Positions 8,274 to 16,612 of a stretch of 20,657 nt of DNA are shown here, one piece after another; position 1 is the stretch's first letter; each line of letters starts with the position of its first letter. The stretch covers positions 1-20,657 of the forward strand of contig JBIIVF010000030.1 of NCBI GenBank assembly GCA_044339595.1. The letters are read 5' to 3'. The notes beneath the pieces are model-generated. The model ran no database searches, was not told the DNA's origin, and was given only the letters and a program-made list of their open reading frames with translations. The position numbers and the translations under genes are program-made. This DNA comes from CAZTGZ01 sp044339595. GTDB lineage: Bacteria > Bacteroidota > Bacteroidia > NS11-12g > UBA9320.

Positions 8274-9539
8274 ATGACAGCGCAAAAAATTACCATCAGC
8301 AACGGAAAACTTCAGGTACCCGATCAACCCATTATCCCATTTATCATTGGTGACGGAACAGGTCCTGATATCTGGCATGCTTCGGTGCGTGTGATCGATG
8401 CCGCCGTTGAAAAAGCTTATGGTGGAAAGCGCAAAATTGAATGGAAAGAAGTACTCGCCGGAGAAAAGGCATTCAATGAAACCGGAAATTGGTTGCCGGA
8501 TGAAACATTGGATGCGTTCAAAGAGTATCTCGTGGGTATCAAAGGTCCACTTACTACCCCGGTTGGTGGTGGAATTCGTTCCTTGAATGTGGCCCTAAGA
8601 CAAATTCTCGATTTATATGCATGTGTACGTCCGGTGCGTTGGTTTAAAGGGGTTCCATCACCTGTTGTTCATCCTGAGTATTGCGACATGGTGATTTACC
8701 GAGAAAATACCGAAGATATCTATGCAGGAATCGAATATATGGCCGGTACTGCTGAAGCTGATAAAATTAAAAAGTTCTTAAAGGAGGAAATGGGCGTGAA
8801 CAAAATTCGTTTCCCGGAAACATCTTCTATTGGTATCAAGCCGGTTTCTCAGGAAGGAACTGAAAGATTGGTTCGCGCGGCCATCCAATATGCTTTAGAC
8901 CATAAAAAACCTTCTGTCACCATTGTGCACAAAGGCAATATCATGAAATTTACCGAAGGTGCTTTTAAAAGTTGGGGATATGCCCTGGCTGAAAGAGAAT
9001 TTGGAGATCAGGTATTTACTTGGGTACAGTATGATAAAATCAAAGATACGCAAGGCGAAGATGCTGCGAACAAGGCGCAATCTGATGCTGTTGCAGCAGG
9101 CAAGTTGATTGTTAAAGACTCCATCGCCGACGCATTTTTACAACAAATTCTGCTTCGTCCGAGAGAATACTCAGTAATTGCCACCCTCAACCTAAACGGT
9201 GATTATGTGAGCGATGCTTTGGCGGCCATCGTAGGTGGAATTGGCATTGCCCCGGGAGCGAACATCAACTACGTAACGGGTCATGCCATCTTTGAAGCTA
9301 CTCACGGAACGGCGCCTAAGTATGCTGATTTGGATAAAGTGAATCCGGGTTCAGTGATTCTTTCCGGTGCCATGATGCTCGAATATATGGGATGGATTGA
9401 GGCTATGGACCTCATTTATACCGCACTTGAAAAGACCATTTCCAATAAAACAGTGACCTATGATTTTGAAAGACTCATGGAGGGTGCAAAATTGTTGAAA
9501 TGCTCTGAATTCGGCAGTGCGATCATTGAGAATATGTAA
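8274..9539 (+). CDS. icd: NADP-dependent isocitrate dehydrogenase
   Basis: Oxidatively decarboxylates isocitrate to 2-oxoglutarate in the TCA cycle, producing NADPH. The 421-residue protein is of the homodimeric E. coli Icd type and full length. It has the substrate loop GGGIRSLNVALRQ (98-110), whose Ser103 corresponds to E. coli Ser113, the phosphorylation site of AceK; no aceK is seen here. YRENTEDIYAGIE (142-154), the metal and substrate region NLNGDYVSD and HGTAPKY (344-350) follow. NADP specificity is supported by Lys349, Tyr350, Val356, Tyr396 and Arg400, matching E. coli Lys344, Tyr345, Val351, Tyr391 and Arg395. The C-terminal stretch FERLMEGAKLLKCSEFG is very close to enterobacterial Icd. 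The ATG at 8274 is 24 nt after a consensus -7 box. It is a single-gene unit, convergent with the DMT-family gene. Confidence 0.97.
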   Translation: MTAQKITISNGKLQVPDQPIIPFIIGDGTGPDIWHASVRVIDAAVEKAYGGKRKIEWKEVLAGEKAFNETGNWLPDETLDAFKEYLVGIKGPLTTPVGGGIRSLNVALRQILDLYACVRPVRWFKGVPSPVVHPEYCDMVIYRENTEDIYAGIEYMAGTAEADKIKKFLKEEMGVNKIRFPETSSIGIKPVSQEGTERLVRAAIQYALDHKKPSVTIVHKGNIMKFTEGAFKSWGYALAEREFGDQVFTWVQYDKIKDTQGEDAANKAQSDAVAAGKLIVKDSIADAFLQQILLRPREYSVIATLNLNGDYVSDALAAIVGGIGIAPGANINYVTGHAIFEATHGTAPKYADLDKVNPGSVILSGAMMLEYMGWIEAMDLIYTALEKTISNKTVTYDFERLMEGAKLLKCSEFGSAIIENM

Positions 9540-9572
9540 GCAAAATTCAATTATTGATTTCTCATGTATCCC

Positions 9573-9609
9573 CCAAAGTGACCCCAATATTGGCGTCTGA
9601 TTCCTTTGG
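9573..9609 (+). terminator. Weak candidate terminator of icd
   Basis: CCAAAG (9573-9578) and CTTTGG (9604-9609) can pair. Their loop contains a perfect 10-bp palindrome CCAATATTGG (9584-9593). A short T-containing stretch follows. The stem is short and the loop long, so this is only a candidate 3' end 34 nt after the stop codon. Confidence 0.3.
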
Positions 9610-9626
9610 TTATTTAAAAAATCAAG

Positions 9627-9653
9627 GGATAAGATACAAGCATCAATTTATCC
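9627..9653 (-). terminator. Candidate terminator of the PPIase/MoxR operon
   Basis: Directly after the stop of the last minus-strand gene, GGATAA (9653-9648) and TTATCC (9632-9627) form a 6-bp stem with a 15-nt loop. A minus-strand TTTTTT run lies a few bases further on. Stem strength is modest. Confidence 0.4.
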
Positions 9654-10022
9654 TTACTTCTTAAAGACAAAATACACGGCCGCCATCAAACACAAGAACG
9701 CCCAAAGGTGATTCCATCTTAGGGTCTCCGTCTTAAAAAATATTAAGGTAAACACCACGAAGATCACGAGTGTGATCACTTCCTGTAAAATTTTCAGTTG
9801 AAAAAGATTGAAGGGGCCGCCGTATCCTTGAAAACCAATCCTGTTGGCAGGCACTTGAAAGCAATATTCGAAAAGGGCAATGCCCCAGCTCAGTAAAACA
9901 ATGCCTACGAGACCCGCTTTTTCAAGGGGCTTCCAGGATGCAAATTTTAAATGACCGTACCAGGCCAGGGTCATAAAGGTATTAGAAAGAATCAGTAGAA
10001 AAATGGTTAGAAAGGCTTTCAT
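9654..10022 (-). CDS. DMT-superfamily / DUF486 small membrane protein
   Basis: Small integral inner-membrane protein of 122 residues with four hydrophobic segments (about 4-20, 36-52, 79-95 and 103-119). The pattern MTLAWYGHLK (17-26), then FEYCFQVPANRIG (51-63), and QLKILQEVITL (74-84) is characteristic of the DMT-family group formerly called DUF486. Substrate and physiological role are unknown; membership in the drug/metabolite transporter superfamily suggests a transporter-like fold only. It starts at the ATG at 10022, 41 bp after the MoxR stop, and is probably the last gene of that operon, though a functional link with MoxR or the PPIases is not evident. Confidence 0.85.
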   Translation of the reverse strand: MKAFLTIFLLILSNTFMTLAWYGHLKFASWKPLEKAGLVGIVLLSWGIALFEYCFQVPANRIGFQGYGGPFNLFQLKILQEVITLVIFVVFTLIFFKTETLRWNHLWAFLCLMAAVYFVFKK

Positions 10023-10063
10023 GTCCGTTTAGGCAACCGAAATAAAGACGTGTTTGAATACTA

Positions 10064-11026
10064 TCAGAAAAGCTTGCGGATGATGTCTTCCGTGCTCTTA
10101 CCTTCAGCTTCTGCTTTATAGTTTTTCACCACACGATGTCTCAACACCGGAATGGCAATGGCCCTTACATCTTCAATATCCGGAGAGTATTTGCCTTGCA
10201 TCAAGGCGTGGCATTTGGCACCGAGTATCAAAAACTGACTTGCACGAGGGCCGGCACCATAACTGAGATAGGTATTGACATCAGCGGTGGCTAATTCTCT
10301 TCCGGGTCTTGTTTTGCCAACCAGATTTACGGCATATTCAAGCACGTTATCGGCCACCGGAACCTTGCGAACCAATTCCTGGAACTCCAGAATTTCACGG
10401 GCACCGATGATTTTTTCTGTTTTATTAAACACGTTACCGGTGGTTGATTTTACCACTGCAATTTCTTCGGCGGTAGTAGGATAGTCGAGTACGATGTTGA
10501 ACATAAAACGGTCGAGCTGGGCTTCGGGTAATGGATAGGTGCCTTCCTGCTCTATGGGGTTTTGGGTAGCTAAAACAAAGAAAGGGTGAGGAAGGGCATG
10601 GTTATGTCCACCTACCGTAACGTTCTTTTCTTGCATGGCTTCAAGCAAAGCCGCTTGAGTTTTGGGAGGAGTTCGGTTGATCTCATCTGCCAGAATAATA
10701 TTGGCAAACAAGGGGCCTCTCAGAAAACGGAAATTTCGGTTTTCGTCAAGTATTTCAGATCCGGTTATGTCGGATGGCATGAGGTCAGGAGTGAACTGTA
10801 TCCGGTTAAAACTCAAATCGAGCACTTCGGATATGGTTTTAATCAGCAATGTTTTTGCAAGTCCGGGTACACCCACGAGCAAGCTGTGACCATTGCAAAA
10901 AACGGAAGTGAGCACACTTTCGATAACATCGTGTTGCCCGATAATTACTTTTCCAATTTCCTTTTTTAATTTTTCACCGGTTTCTTTCAGTGCGTCTGCT
11001 GCTTCTTTTTCGTTGCTGTAAGCCAT
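10064..11026 (-). CDS. MoxR-family AAA+ ATPase
   Basis: Cytoplasmic AAA+ ATPase of the MoxR/AAA_3 type, a group thought to act as chaperones that mature or activate protein complexes. The 320-residue protein has Walker A GVPGLAKT (52-59), Walker B IILADEINR (110-118), sensor 1 ATQNP (153-157), EAQLDRFMF (the arginine-finger region) and a sensor 2 region around GAGPRAS. The GATA-like strand FTPDLMPSDITGSE (78-91) is typical. All catalytic residues appear intact and length is normal. MoxR genes often sit beside DUF58 and BatA/VWA genes. Here the gene instead follows a SurA-like PPIase by 23 bp on the same strand, and no DUF58 or VWA gene is in the window. That placement suggests a role in envelope protein biogenesis, but this is inference. 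Confidence 0.95.
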   Translation of the reverse strand: MAYSNEKEAADALKETGEKLKKEIGKVIIGQHDVIESVLTSVFCNGHSLLVGVPGLAKTLLIKTISEVLDLSFNRIQFTPDLMPSDITGSEILDENRNFRFLRGPLFANIILADEINRTPPKTQAALLEAMQEKNVTVGGHNHALPHPFFVLATQNPIEQEGTYPLPEAQLDRFMFNIVLDYPTTAEEIAVVKSTTGNVFNKTEKIIGAREILEFQELVRKVPVADNVLEYAVNLVGKTRPGRELATADVNTYLSYGAGPRASQFLILGAKCHALMQGKYSPDIEDVRAIAIPVLRHRVVKNYKAEAEGKSTEDIIRKLF

Positions 11027-11049
11027 CTTCTCTTTATACTTTTACTGAT

Positions 11050-12420
11050 TTATTGTTTGTTTGGTTGATTTGGATTGTTCCTCCAATGGTTCAGCCCGCT
11101 GCATTCGGTGAATTGCTCATCGATCCAAACATAAGCTGTCTTTCTATAACGTTCAGCCCATGCTTTGAGTTCATCCGTTTTTTTCTTTTCGAGTGCATAG
11201 GCCTGAATCTTTTGATAATCGAGTTTCAAATCGGCGGTATGAGGTTCAATTTCTGTTTTAAGGTACACAATTCTATAGGATGATGAACCATCCGGGTTGG
11301 GTACTTCATAGGGTTTTGAAATTTCGCCGGCATTTAGTTTTTGAACGATTAAGGCCACATCCGGTTCTAATTCTGTAATTTCCATGCGATTGGTCCCCAA
11401 ATTGGCATTGGTGTACATGCCGCAATTGTCTTTGGTATATTCATCTTCAGAATACTTGGCGGCGGCATCACAATATGTGAGGGAATCACCTTTGATTCTG
11501 GCGGTAAGGCTGATCAGAAAATCTTTGGTAGCTTGTTTGTCTTCATCAAGAACTTTGGGTTTGATGAGGATGTGGCGCACACTCACTTTTTCTCCTTTTC
11601 GGTCGATGAGTTGAAGAATGTGGTAGCCATACTCTGTTTCGATGATAGGAGATACCGTATCTTTTTTTAACTTGAACGCCATGGCCTCAAACTGCGGAAC
11701 CATTTGTCCTCTTTCGAAATACCCCAGTTCACCTCCCTTTATCTTGGAGCCGATATCATCACTGTAAGAAGAGGCGGTAGCAGCAAAATCTCTTTTTCCA
11801 CTCAGAATTTCTTTTCTCAGTTTTTCGATGGTGGTATATGCATATTCTTTAGCATAAGTACTGGCAGTTGGGGTCATCAAAATTTGACCTACTTCTACTT
11901 CAGAATCAAACACCGGCAAGCTATCCTTAGGAATCAACTCAAAGAAATTACGCACTTCGGTGGGCGACACCTTGATATCTTTCATCAATGCAGTCTGTAT
12001 TTCCTGAATACGCAATTGTTTTTCAAGACTGGGTCGGATGTCTTCCTTATATTCGAGTAAACTTTTTCCGAGGTATTTTTCCAATTTTTTATCACCACCC
12101 ACTTGTGACGCATAAAACCTTAGACGGCGGTCAAGCTCGGCCTCGATCAATGCTTCGCCCACATAAGTGCTATCTACATCGGCTTTGTGCAACATTAATT
12201 GTTGCATCATAATCTGTTCAAATAGCATACAACGAAGTTCATCAGGCACTTCTTCGTATTGGCTTTTCATTTGAATGAATTCTGTTTCGAGGTCAGAGCG
12301 CAAAACATAATTTTCTCCCACCACGGCAATGATTTCATCCAGAATGCTCGTTTCTTGAGCTACTGCGCGGGATGTTACCGCAAACATCAATAGGATGAGG
12401 ATTATCTTTATCAGTTTCAA
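11050..12420 (-). CDS. SurA-like periplasmic peptidylprolyl isomerase
   Basis: Periplasmic chaperone and parvulin-type prolyl isomerase, expected to assist outer-membrane protein folding. Residues 1-22 form a signal peptide (KLIKIILILLMFAV, then AVAQ). The SurA N-terminal chaperone domain covers about 26-160 (LDEIIAVVGENYVLRSDL). A first parvulin domain is at about 175-274, with GGELGYFERGQMVPQFE and TEYGYHILQL, and a more divergent second is at about 278-390, starting VSVRHILIKPKV. The C-terminal tail ends near a WIDEQF segment. At 456 residues the length is typical for SurA. The start is TTG at 12420: no ATG gives a complete signal peptide, and the TTGA overlap with the upstream stop codon (12417-12419) argues for translational coupling. 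MoxR follows 23 bp downstream. Confidence 0.92.
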   Translation of the reverse strand: MKLIKIILILLMFAVTSRAVAQETSILDEIIAVVGENYVLRSDLETEFIQMKSQYEEVPDELRCMLFEQIMMQQLMLHKADVDSTYVGEALIEAELDRRLRFYASQVGGDKKLEKYLGKSLLEYKEDIRPSLEKQLRIQEIQTALMKDIKVSPTEVRNFFELIPKDSLPVFDSEVEVGQILMTPTASTYAKEYAYTTIEKLRKEILSGKRDFAATASSYSDDIGSKIKGGELGYFERGQMVPQFEAMAFKLKKDTVSPIIETEYGYHILQLIDRKGEKVSVRHILIKPKVLDEDKQATKDFLISLTARIKGDSLTYCDAAAKYSEDEYTKDNCGMYTNANLGTNRMEITELEPDVALIVQKLNAGEISKPYEVPNPDGSSSYRIVYLKTEIEPHTADLKLDYQKIQAYALEKKKTDELKAWAERYRKTAYVWIDEQFTECSGLNHWRNNPNQPNKQ

Positions 12421-13277
12421 AATTTCTTGATTTTATTGTTTTCTTCCCCTTTTCTAATCAACTCTTCTTCATAGCGCTGAACAGTAGAAACTTTTCTTTT
12501 ATTCAGGATGATATTTTTAATTTTATCGCGCTCGAACTCCAGGGGAGAGGCGCTGTTACGGATTTTAAAATCCAATATCTTTACGAAGTATACGAATTTG
12601 TTATCGTTGAGTCGGATCACTTTCGTGTTGTTCAAAAAGTTCTCCTGATTGTAGGTGTTGATTGGAATTTCTTTCACTAGGTCGTTGAATGAAAGCCATA
12701 CGTCTTCATCCCTAAAAAAGTTACCACCTGTTTCTACTGCAGTCAGGGTCAATTCTTCGAGATCTTCTTTTCGTCCTTTCTGAAACTGACTCCAGAGCTT
12801 GTCAATTTTGGGCAAATCGGAGGGCAGCTTAAAGAATATCAACCGAACAATATTTTCTTTGAGTTCAAAATTGCTTCGGTTGTCATTATAGTAACGATTG
12901 ATTTCAAGATCACTGACCGCAGTATCCAGTTTTTGACCGATAATTTTTTGCTCAAGTTCGTAGACGAGCAAGTCATTTAGATATTGATCGAGTTGAAGTG
13001 ATTTGTCTTTCTCTTCATCGCTGAGTTTTTCCTGAGCCTCATGCAATAAAACCTGCCTTTTTACCCAGGCATTCACAAATTCCTTGACGGCGGCATTGCT
13101 GTCTCTCTCGCTGCTGATGCTTCCCAAGGCGGCACTGATTTCGGATGCATACAATTCTTCCCCATAAACAGAGGCCATGAGCTTTCCTGAGGGATTAGCG
13201 CCTTTGTCTGAGGAGCATGCGGCCCAAATCAAAGTGGCAGCAGCAACAAATAATATCTTATTTAAAGATTTGTTCAA
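12417..13277 (-). CDS. SurA-N-like lipoprotein lacking a parvulin domain
   Basis: Predicted envelope lipoprotein of 286 residues. The N-terminus (NKSLNKILFVAAATLIWAAC) ends in Cys21, consistent with a type II signal peptide, although Trp at -3 is not the usual Leu. It continues with SSDKG, weakly like the Bacteroidota surface-export signal. The following helix-rich region (KLMASVYGEELYASEISAAL, then VNAWVKRQVLLHEAQE and SDLEINRYYNDNRSNFEL) resembles the chaperone arms of SurA/PrsA proteins. I see none of the parvulin signatures (HIL, G-x-LG, FGYHI). It may be a chaperone without isomerase activity, or a partner of the two flanking PPIases. The start is TTG at 13277: the only in-frame codons between it and the preceding stop are non-start codons, and no ATG lies before the signal peptide. 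It overlaps the upstream gene by 20 nt and the downstream gene by 4 nt. Confidence 0.8.
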   Translation of the reverse strand: MNKSLNKILFVAAATLIWAACSSDKGANPSGKLMASVYGEELYASEISAALGSISSERDSNAAVKEFVNAWVKRQVLLHEAQEKLSDEEKDKSLQLDQYLNDLLVYELEQKIIGQKLDTAVSDLEINRYYNDNRSNFELKENIVRLIFFKLPSDLPKIDKLWSQFQKGRKEDLEELTLTAVETGGNFFRDEDVWLSFNDLVKEIPINTYNQENFLNNTKVIRLNDNKFVYFVKILDFKIRNSASPLEFERDKIKNIILNKRKVSTVQRYEEELIRKGEENNKIKKF

Positions 13278-15210
13278 GTCCGTTGGGATTTACAATCACC
13301 GGGTATTTTTGTTGTAAAGAAGCAATCCACTCGTTTTCGAGTTGTGTCTGATAATCAGTAGTCGCAACGCCCAAAGTTTCATGCAATGCTTTTCTCTCCG
13401 GTGTTTTGATTTTACTGATATGAATAAATGTTACGGTTTGATCCACAGACGGCATCTCCTGTATACCGGTTTGCCATTGAATTTGGGTAAAGGCTTTATC
13501 TCCTTTTTCTATGAGTTTCTCTGTGAGCTTCACGGCGTTGGGATCTTTTGCATTTAATTTTGAGAGCACCTCAGTTGGAAGGGTTCCTTTGGCAACCAAT
13601 TTACGTGTTTTTGCAGCGGTTTTTTCATCCTTGCAAGTGTATTGCTGCAATTCTGCTCTTTCTCCCCACATGTATTTGTCACGATTGGCATTAAAGAATT
13701 TATTTAATCCGGTGGTGTCTTCAACACTTTTCGACCAAACCATCTTATCGGTTAGTTCAAAGAGCAAAATCCCGTCGCGGTATTCTTGCATCAGAAAATT
13801 AAAGTCAGGGAATTTGGTTTCTAGCATGGCATCTTCATAATCCATGTTGCTTTTGTTCACAAAATCATTGTAATAAGTTCTGACAACCCCTTCTTTACCG
13901 GCTGCAGTTTTATTGCTTGCATTGGCTTTAATGAAGGAATTAAAATCCTGATACGTATAATTTTTCCCTCCTATGTTGAAAAGAGCAGTGGTGTTGAGTT
14001 TTGTCAGTTTATCATTCGGAGTCCAATCGGTTTTGGTAATGCCTGAATCTGCCAACGCAATATATTGAACGAGTGCTTTAGGCATTTCCGTAAAGTTGTT
14101 TTCCTTTTTAATTCTGATCAACACCACTTCTTTGTTTTTCTCGCTGCGTTGATCTTTTTGCACTTTATATTTGATAGATTCTCTCAGTTCATCATAAGGG
14201 GCCAATGGCTTTTTCTCTATCAATTTAACGATATGCCATCCGAAATCGCTTTTCACAGGTTCTGAATAATCTCCCACATTTTTGAGAGAAAAAGCGGTTT
14301 CGCGGAAAACAGCAGGGATGTTGTTTGCTGTGCTGTTAAACCAATTGAGTTCGCCGTTTCTGCTTTTGGTGGTGAAATCTTCTGAAAACTGCTGAACCAG
14401 AGTGCTGAATTCCTCACCTGATGTCAATTTCTTATAGATTCCATCAATACGAACTTTGGAGGCGTCTACCTCGCTTTCGTTGTTGAAACGAATCATAATG
14501 TGGGCACATCGCACATCTCCTCTGGTCGGTCTTTTGTCTTTTACCGTGAGGATATGATAACCGAATTGAGTTCTGAAGGGAGCGGATACCTGTCCGACCG
14601 GCGTGGTAAAAGCCATGTTTTCGAAAGCGTAAATCATAGCAAAACTTGAAAAATAGCCCAAATCTCCGAAGTTAAATCGGGCTGATTCATCTTCAGAATA
14701 CTGATAGGCAACTGAGTCAAACGCCATGCCTTCTTTGGTGATTTTATTTCTCCATTCGTTGATCTTTATCCAGGCCTCAAGGGTGTCCTTAGGCGATGCA
14801 TCCGGTGATAACCTCACCATGATGTGGCTTGCACGAACTTCTGTTTTCATGCGATCATAAGCTTCTTGCATCAATTGGTCCGTAACTTCTTTGTCGGTAA
14901 GATAAGGCACCGCCAACTGTTTTCTGTAACCGGCCAATTCCTGAATAAATGCCTGATTGGTATCCATCCCCAGAGCATAAGCCTCTTTTACTTTTAGTTT
15001 GAATTTAATGTAAAGTTGAAGGTATTCCTCCAGTTCTTCCATAGCGGGCGCTCCTTTGCCGGGTTTGCTGTTTTTGCTAAAAACGCGCTCAAATTCGGCA
15101 CCATAAACGGTGTCTTTTGCAACAGTAAAAATGACCGGCCCACCTTTTTGAGCAAGGGCTGCTGAAATAGAAATTACTCCAGTTAATAATCCAATAAAAA
15201 ATTTCTTCAT
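13258..15210 (-). CDS. Two-parvulin-domain periplasmic peptidylprolyl isomerase
   Basis: Exported PPIase/chaperone of 650 residues, first gene of the envelope-folding operon. The ATG at 15210 gives a signal peptide (MKKFFIGLLTG, ending ISAALAQ at 21); an in-frame upstream start at 15285 would place 25 extra residues before it and is unlikely. An N-terminal helical chaperone region spans about 28-122. Parvulin domain 1 is at about 125-228 (VRASHIMVRL, FGDLGYF, FGYHILTV) and parvulin domain 2 at about 232-334 (VRCAHIMIRF, NGELNWF, FGWHIVKL). About 315 further residues form a C-terminal region without a motif I recognise. Both parvulin domains keep the conserved His and the hydrophobic pocket motifs, so activity is plausible. 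The expected role is folding of outer-membrane or secreted proteins. SurA- or PrsA-like naming would be equally fair. Confidence 0.9.
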   Translation of the reverse strand: MKKFFIGLLTGVISISAALAQKGGPVIFTVAKDTVYGAEFERVFSKNSKPGKGAPAMEELEEYLQLYIKFKLKVKEAYALGMDTNQAFIQELAGYRKQLAVPYLTDKEVTDQLMQEAYDRMKTEVRASHIMVRLSPDASPKDTLEAWIKINEWRNKITKEGMAFDSVAYQYSEDESARFNFGDLGYFSSFAMIYAFENMAFTTPVGQVSAPFRTQFGYHILTVKDKRPTRGDVRCAHIMIRFNNESEVDASKVRIDGIYKKLTSGEEFSTLVQQFSEDFTTKSRNGELNWFNSTANNIPAVFRETAFSLKNVGDYSEPVKSDFGWHIVKLIEKKPLAPYDELRESIKYKVQKDQRSEKNKEVVLIRIKKENNFTEMPKALVQYIALADSGITKTDWTPNDKLTKLNTTALFNIGGKNYTYQDFNSFIKANASNKTAAGKEGVVRTYYNDFVNKSNMDYEDAMLETKFPDFNFLMQEYRDGILLFELTDKMVWSKSVEDTTGLNKFFNANRDKYMWGERAELQQYTCKDEKTAAKTRKLVAKGTLPTEVLSKLNAKDPNAVKLTEKLIEKGDKAFTQIQWQTGIQEMPSVDQTVTFIHISKIKTPERKALHETLGVATTDYQTQLENEWIASLQQKYPVIVNPNGLEQIFK

Positions 15211-15233
15211 ACTGCTTTTTTTTGAAAGAAGGG

Positions 15234-15241
15234 CAAATTTA
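15234..15241 (-). promoter_or_regulatory. Candidate -7 box for the PPIase/MoxR operon
   Basis: On the minus strand TAAATTTG (15241-15234) matches TAnnTTTG exactly and lies 23 nt before the ATG at 15210. No good TTTG -33 element is found at 19-21 nt spacing, so the call rests on the -7 box and its position in the divergent intergenic region. Confidence 0.4.
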
Positions 15242-15355
15242 ACCATAATTGAAATAATAAAGGTAGTTGATTTAACAACTGACAAGCTTTTGAACGAATT
15301 TCGAAAGGTGAAAGTATGGTGTTAGGATGAACAATCAATTAATTGGGATGAACGT

Positions 15356-16612
15356 ATGAATAGTCGAAGAGATTTTATTAAGCTGGGGGCCATGAGCACC
15401 CTGGCAGCTATTTTGCCGAAAACTGCGGCGTCTGCACCAACCTGGCCGAAACAAGAGGATGCTCAATTTTGGAAAGCCCTTCGGGATCAGTTTCCGTTGA
15501 GTAAAGATTTTACTTATCTGAACAATGGAACCATGGGCCCATCGCCCTATCCGGTGCTCGAAAGATTCAAAAAAGCCATCGATGACACGAATGTTTTTGC
15601 GGCCTACGGCGGTGGAAAGGAAGAAGCATTGTCGGCCTTGGCCAGAATGACCGGAACCCACAAAGATGAAATCGCCATTACGCACAATGTAACCGAAGGC
15701 ATTAACATCGTTTGTTGGGGACTCAAACTCAAAAAACGCGATGAAATCATTATCACCGATCAAGAACATGTCGGCAATGGTCTCCCATGGCTTCATAGGG
15801 CTTTAATGCACGGTCTGAAATTGAAAGTAATTTCACCCGCATCTACGGCCGAAGAGACGCTCGATCGGATTCGAAAGGCCATCAGTAAAAGAACCAAAGT
15901 AATCGCCGTTCCGCATATTCCCTGCACGACAGGTCAAATTTTACCGGCAAAAGAAATATGCACTTTGGCCAGGGAAAAGGGGATTTTCTCTTTCGTCGAT
16001 GGTGCCCACGGGCCGGGAATGCTCACACTCGATTTGCACGACATGGGTTGTGACGCCTATGCCTCTTGCTGTCATAAATGGATGTTAGCGCCAAAAGGGA
16101 CCGGTTTTTTATATGTTTGCAAAGATAAACTCGATGCCGTACAAGCCTATCATGTGGGCGGTTATTCATCCGGCGCCTGGAATTTATTGAGTCACCCTCC
16201 TCAATTGGAAGGATTGGTGCCTACCGCACATCGCTATTTTTACGGAACTCAAAGTGCGGCATTGTATCATGGCATTGCGGCGTCGGTAGAATTTCAGGAG
16301 AAAATAGGCATCAAGAAAATACAAGACCGCATAATTTATTTGGGAAAATATATGCAAAACAGTTTGTTGGCACTTGGCAATGAACATGTAGAAATGCTCA
16401 CGCCCACCGAAGAAAAATCAAGAGGTGCCGTGGTTGCATTTCGGTTGCGAAAGGTCGGATTTCAGGAAGCAGTGGAAAAAAGCAGAAAGGCCGGATTCAT
16501 CATTCGCGGTGTGCCCGAAAACAATATCAATTGCATTCGGGTTTCTACTCATATATATAACAGCGAAAACGAAATCGATGCGTTTGTTCAGAATATCAAA
16601 TCCCAGCTATAA
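15356..16612 (+). CDS. Tat-exported class V aminotransferase-like PLP enzyme
   Basis: PLP-dependent fold-type I enzyme of the class V aminotransferase / isopenicillin-N-epimerase-like group, 418 residues. The N-terminus has a twin-arginine motif SRRDFIK (3-9), a hydrophobic stretch (LGAMSTLAAIL) and an A-x-A cleavage site near residue 27, so it is probably exported folded with its cofactor. The catalytic core shows YLNNGTMGPSP (54-64), HNVTEGIN (110-117), FVDGAHGPG (213-221) with Asp215 contacting the PLP ring nitrogen, and CCHKWMLAPKGTGFLYV with the Schiff-base Lys241. Substrate is not predictable: epimerase, desulfurase and lyase activities all occur in this family. It starts at the ATG at 15356 and its TAA is followed at once by the ATG of the next gene (TAAATG), so the two are co-transcribed. 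No consensus promoter is obvious upstream. Confidence 0.9.
   Translation: MNSRRDFIKLGAMSTLAAILPKTAASAPTWPKQEDAQFWKALRDQFPLSKDFTYLNNGTMGPSPYPVLERFKKAIDDTNVFAAYGGGKEEALSALARMTGTHKDEIAITHNVTEGINIVCWGLKLKKRDEIIITDQEHVGNGLPWLHRALMHGLKLKVISPASTAEETLDRIRKAISKRTKVIAVPHIPCTTGQILPAKEICTLAREKGIFSFVDGAHGPGMLTLDLHDMGCDAYASCCHKWMLAPKGTGFLYVCKDKLDAVQAYHVGGYSSGAWNLLSHPPQLEGLVPTAHRYFYGTQSAALYHGIAASVEFQEKIGIKKIQDRIIYLGKYMQNSLLALGNEHVEMLTPTEEKSRGAVVAFRLRKVGFQEAVEKSRKAGFIIRGVPENNINCIRVSTHIYNSENEIDAFVQNIKSQL

Noticed and set aside
15335..15796. 153-codon minus-strand reading frame opposite the aminotransferase-like gene
   Set aside because: The plus-strand frame carries clear Tat and PLP-enzyme motifs; the minus frame is a codon-bias shadow.
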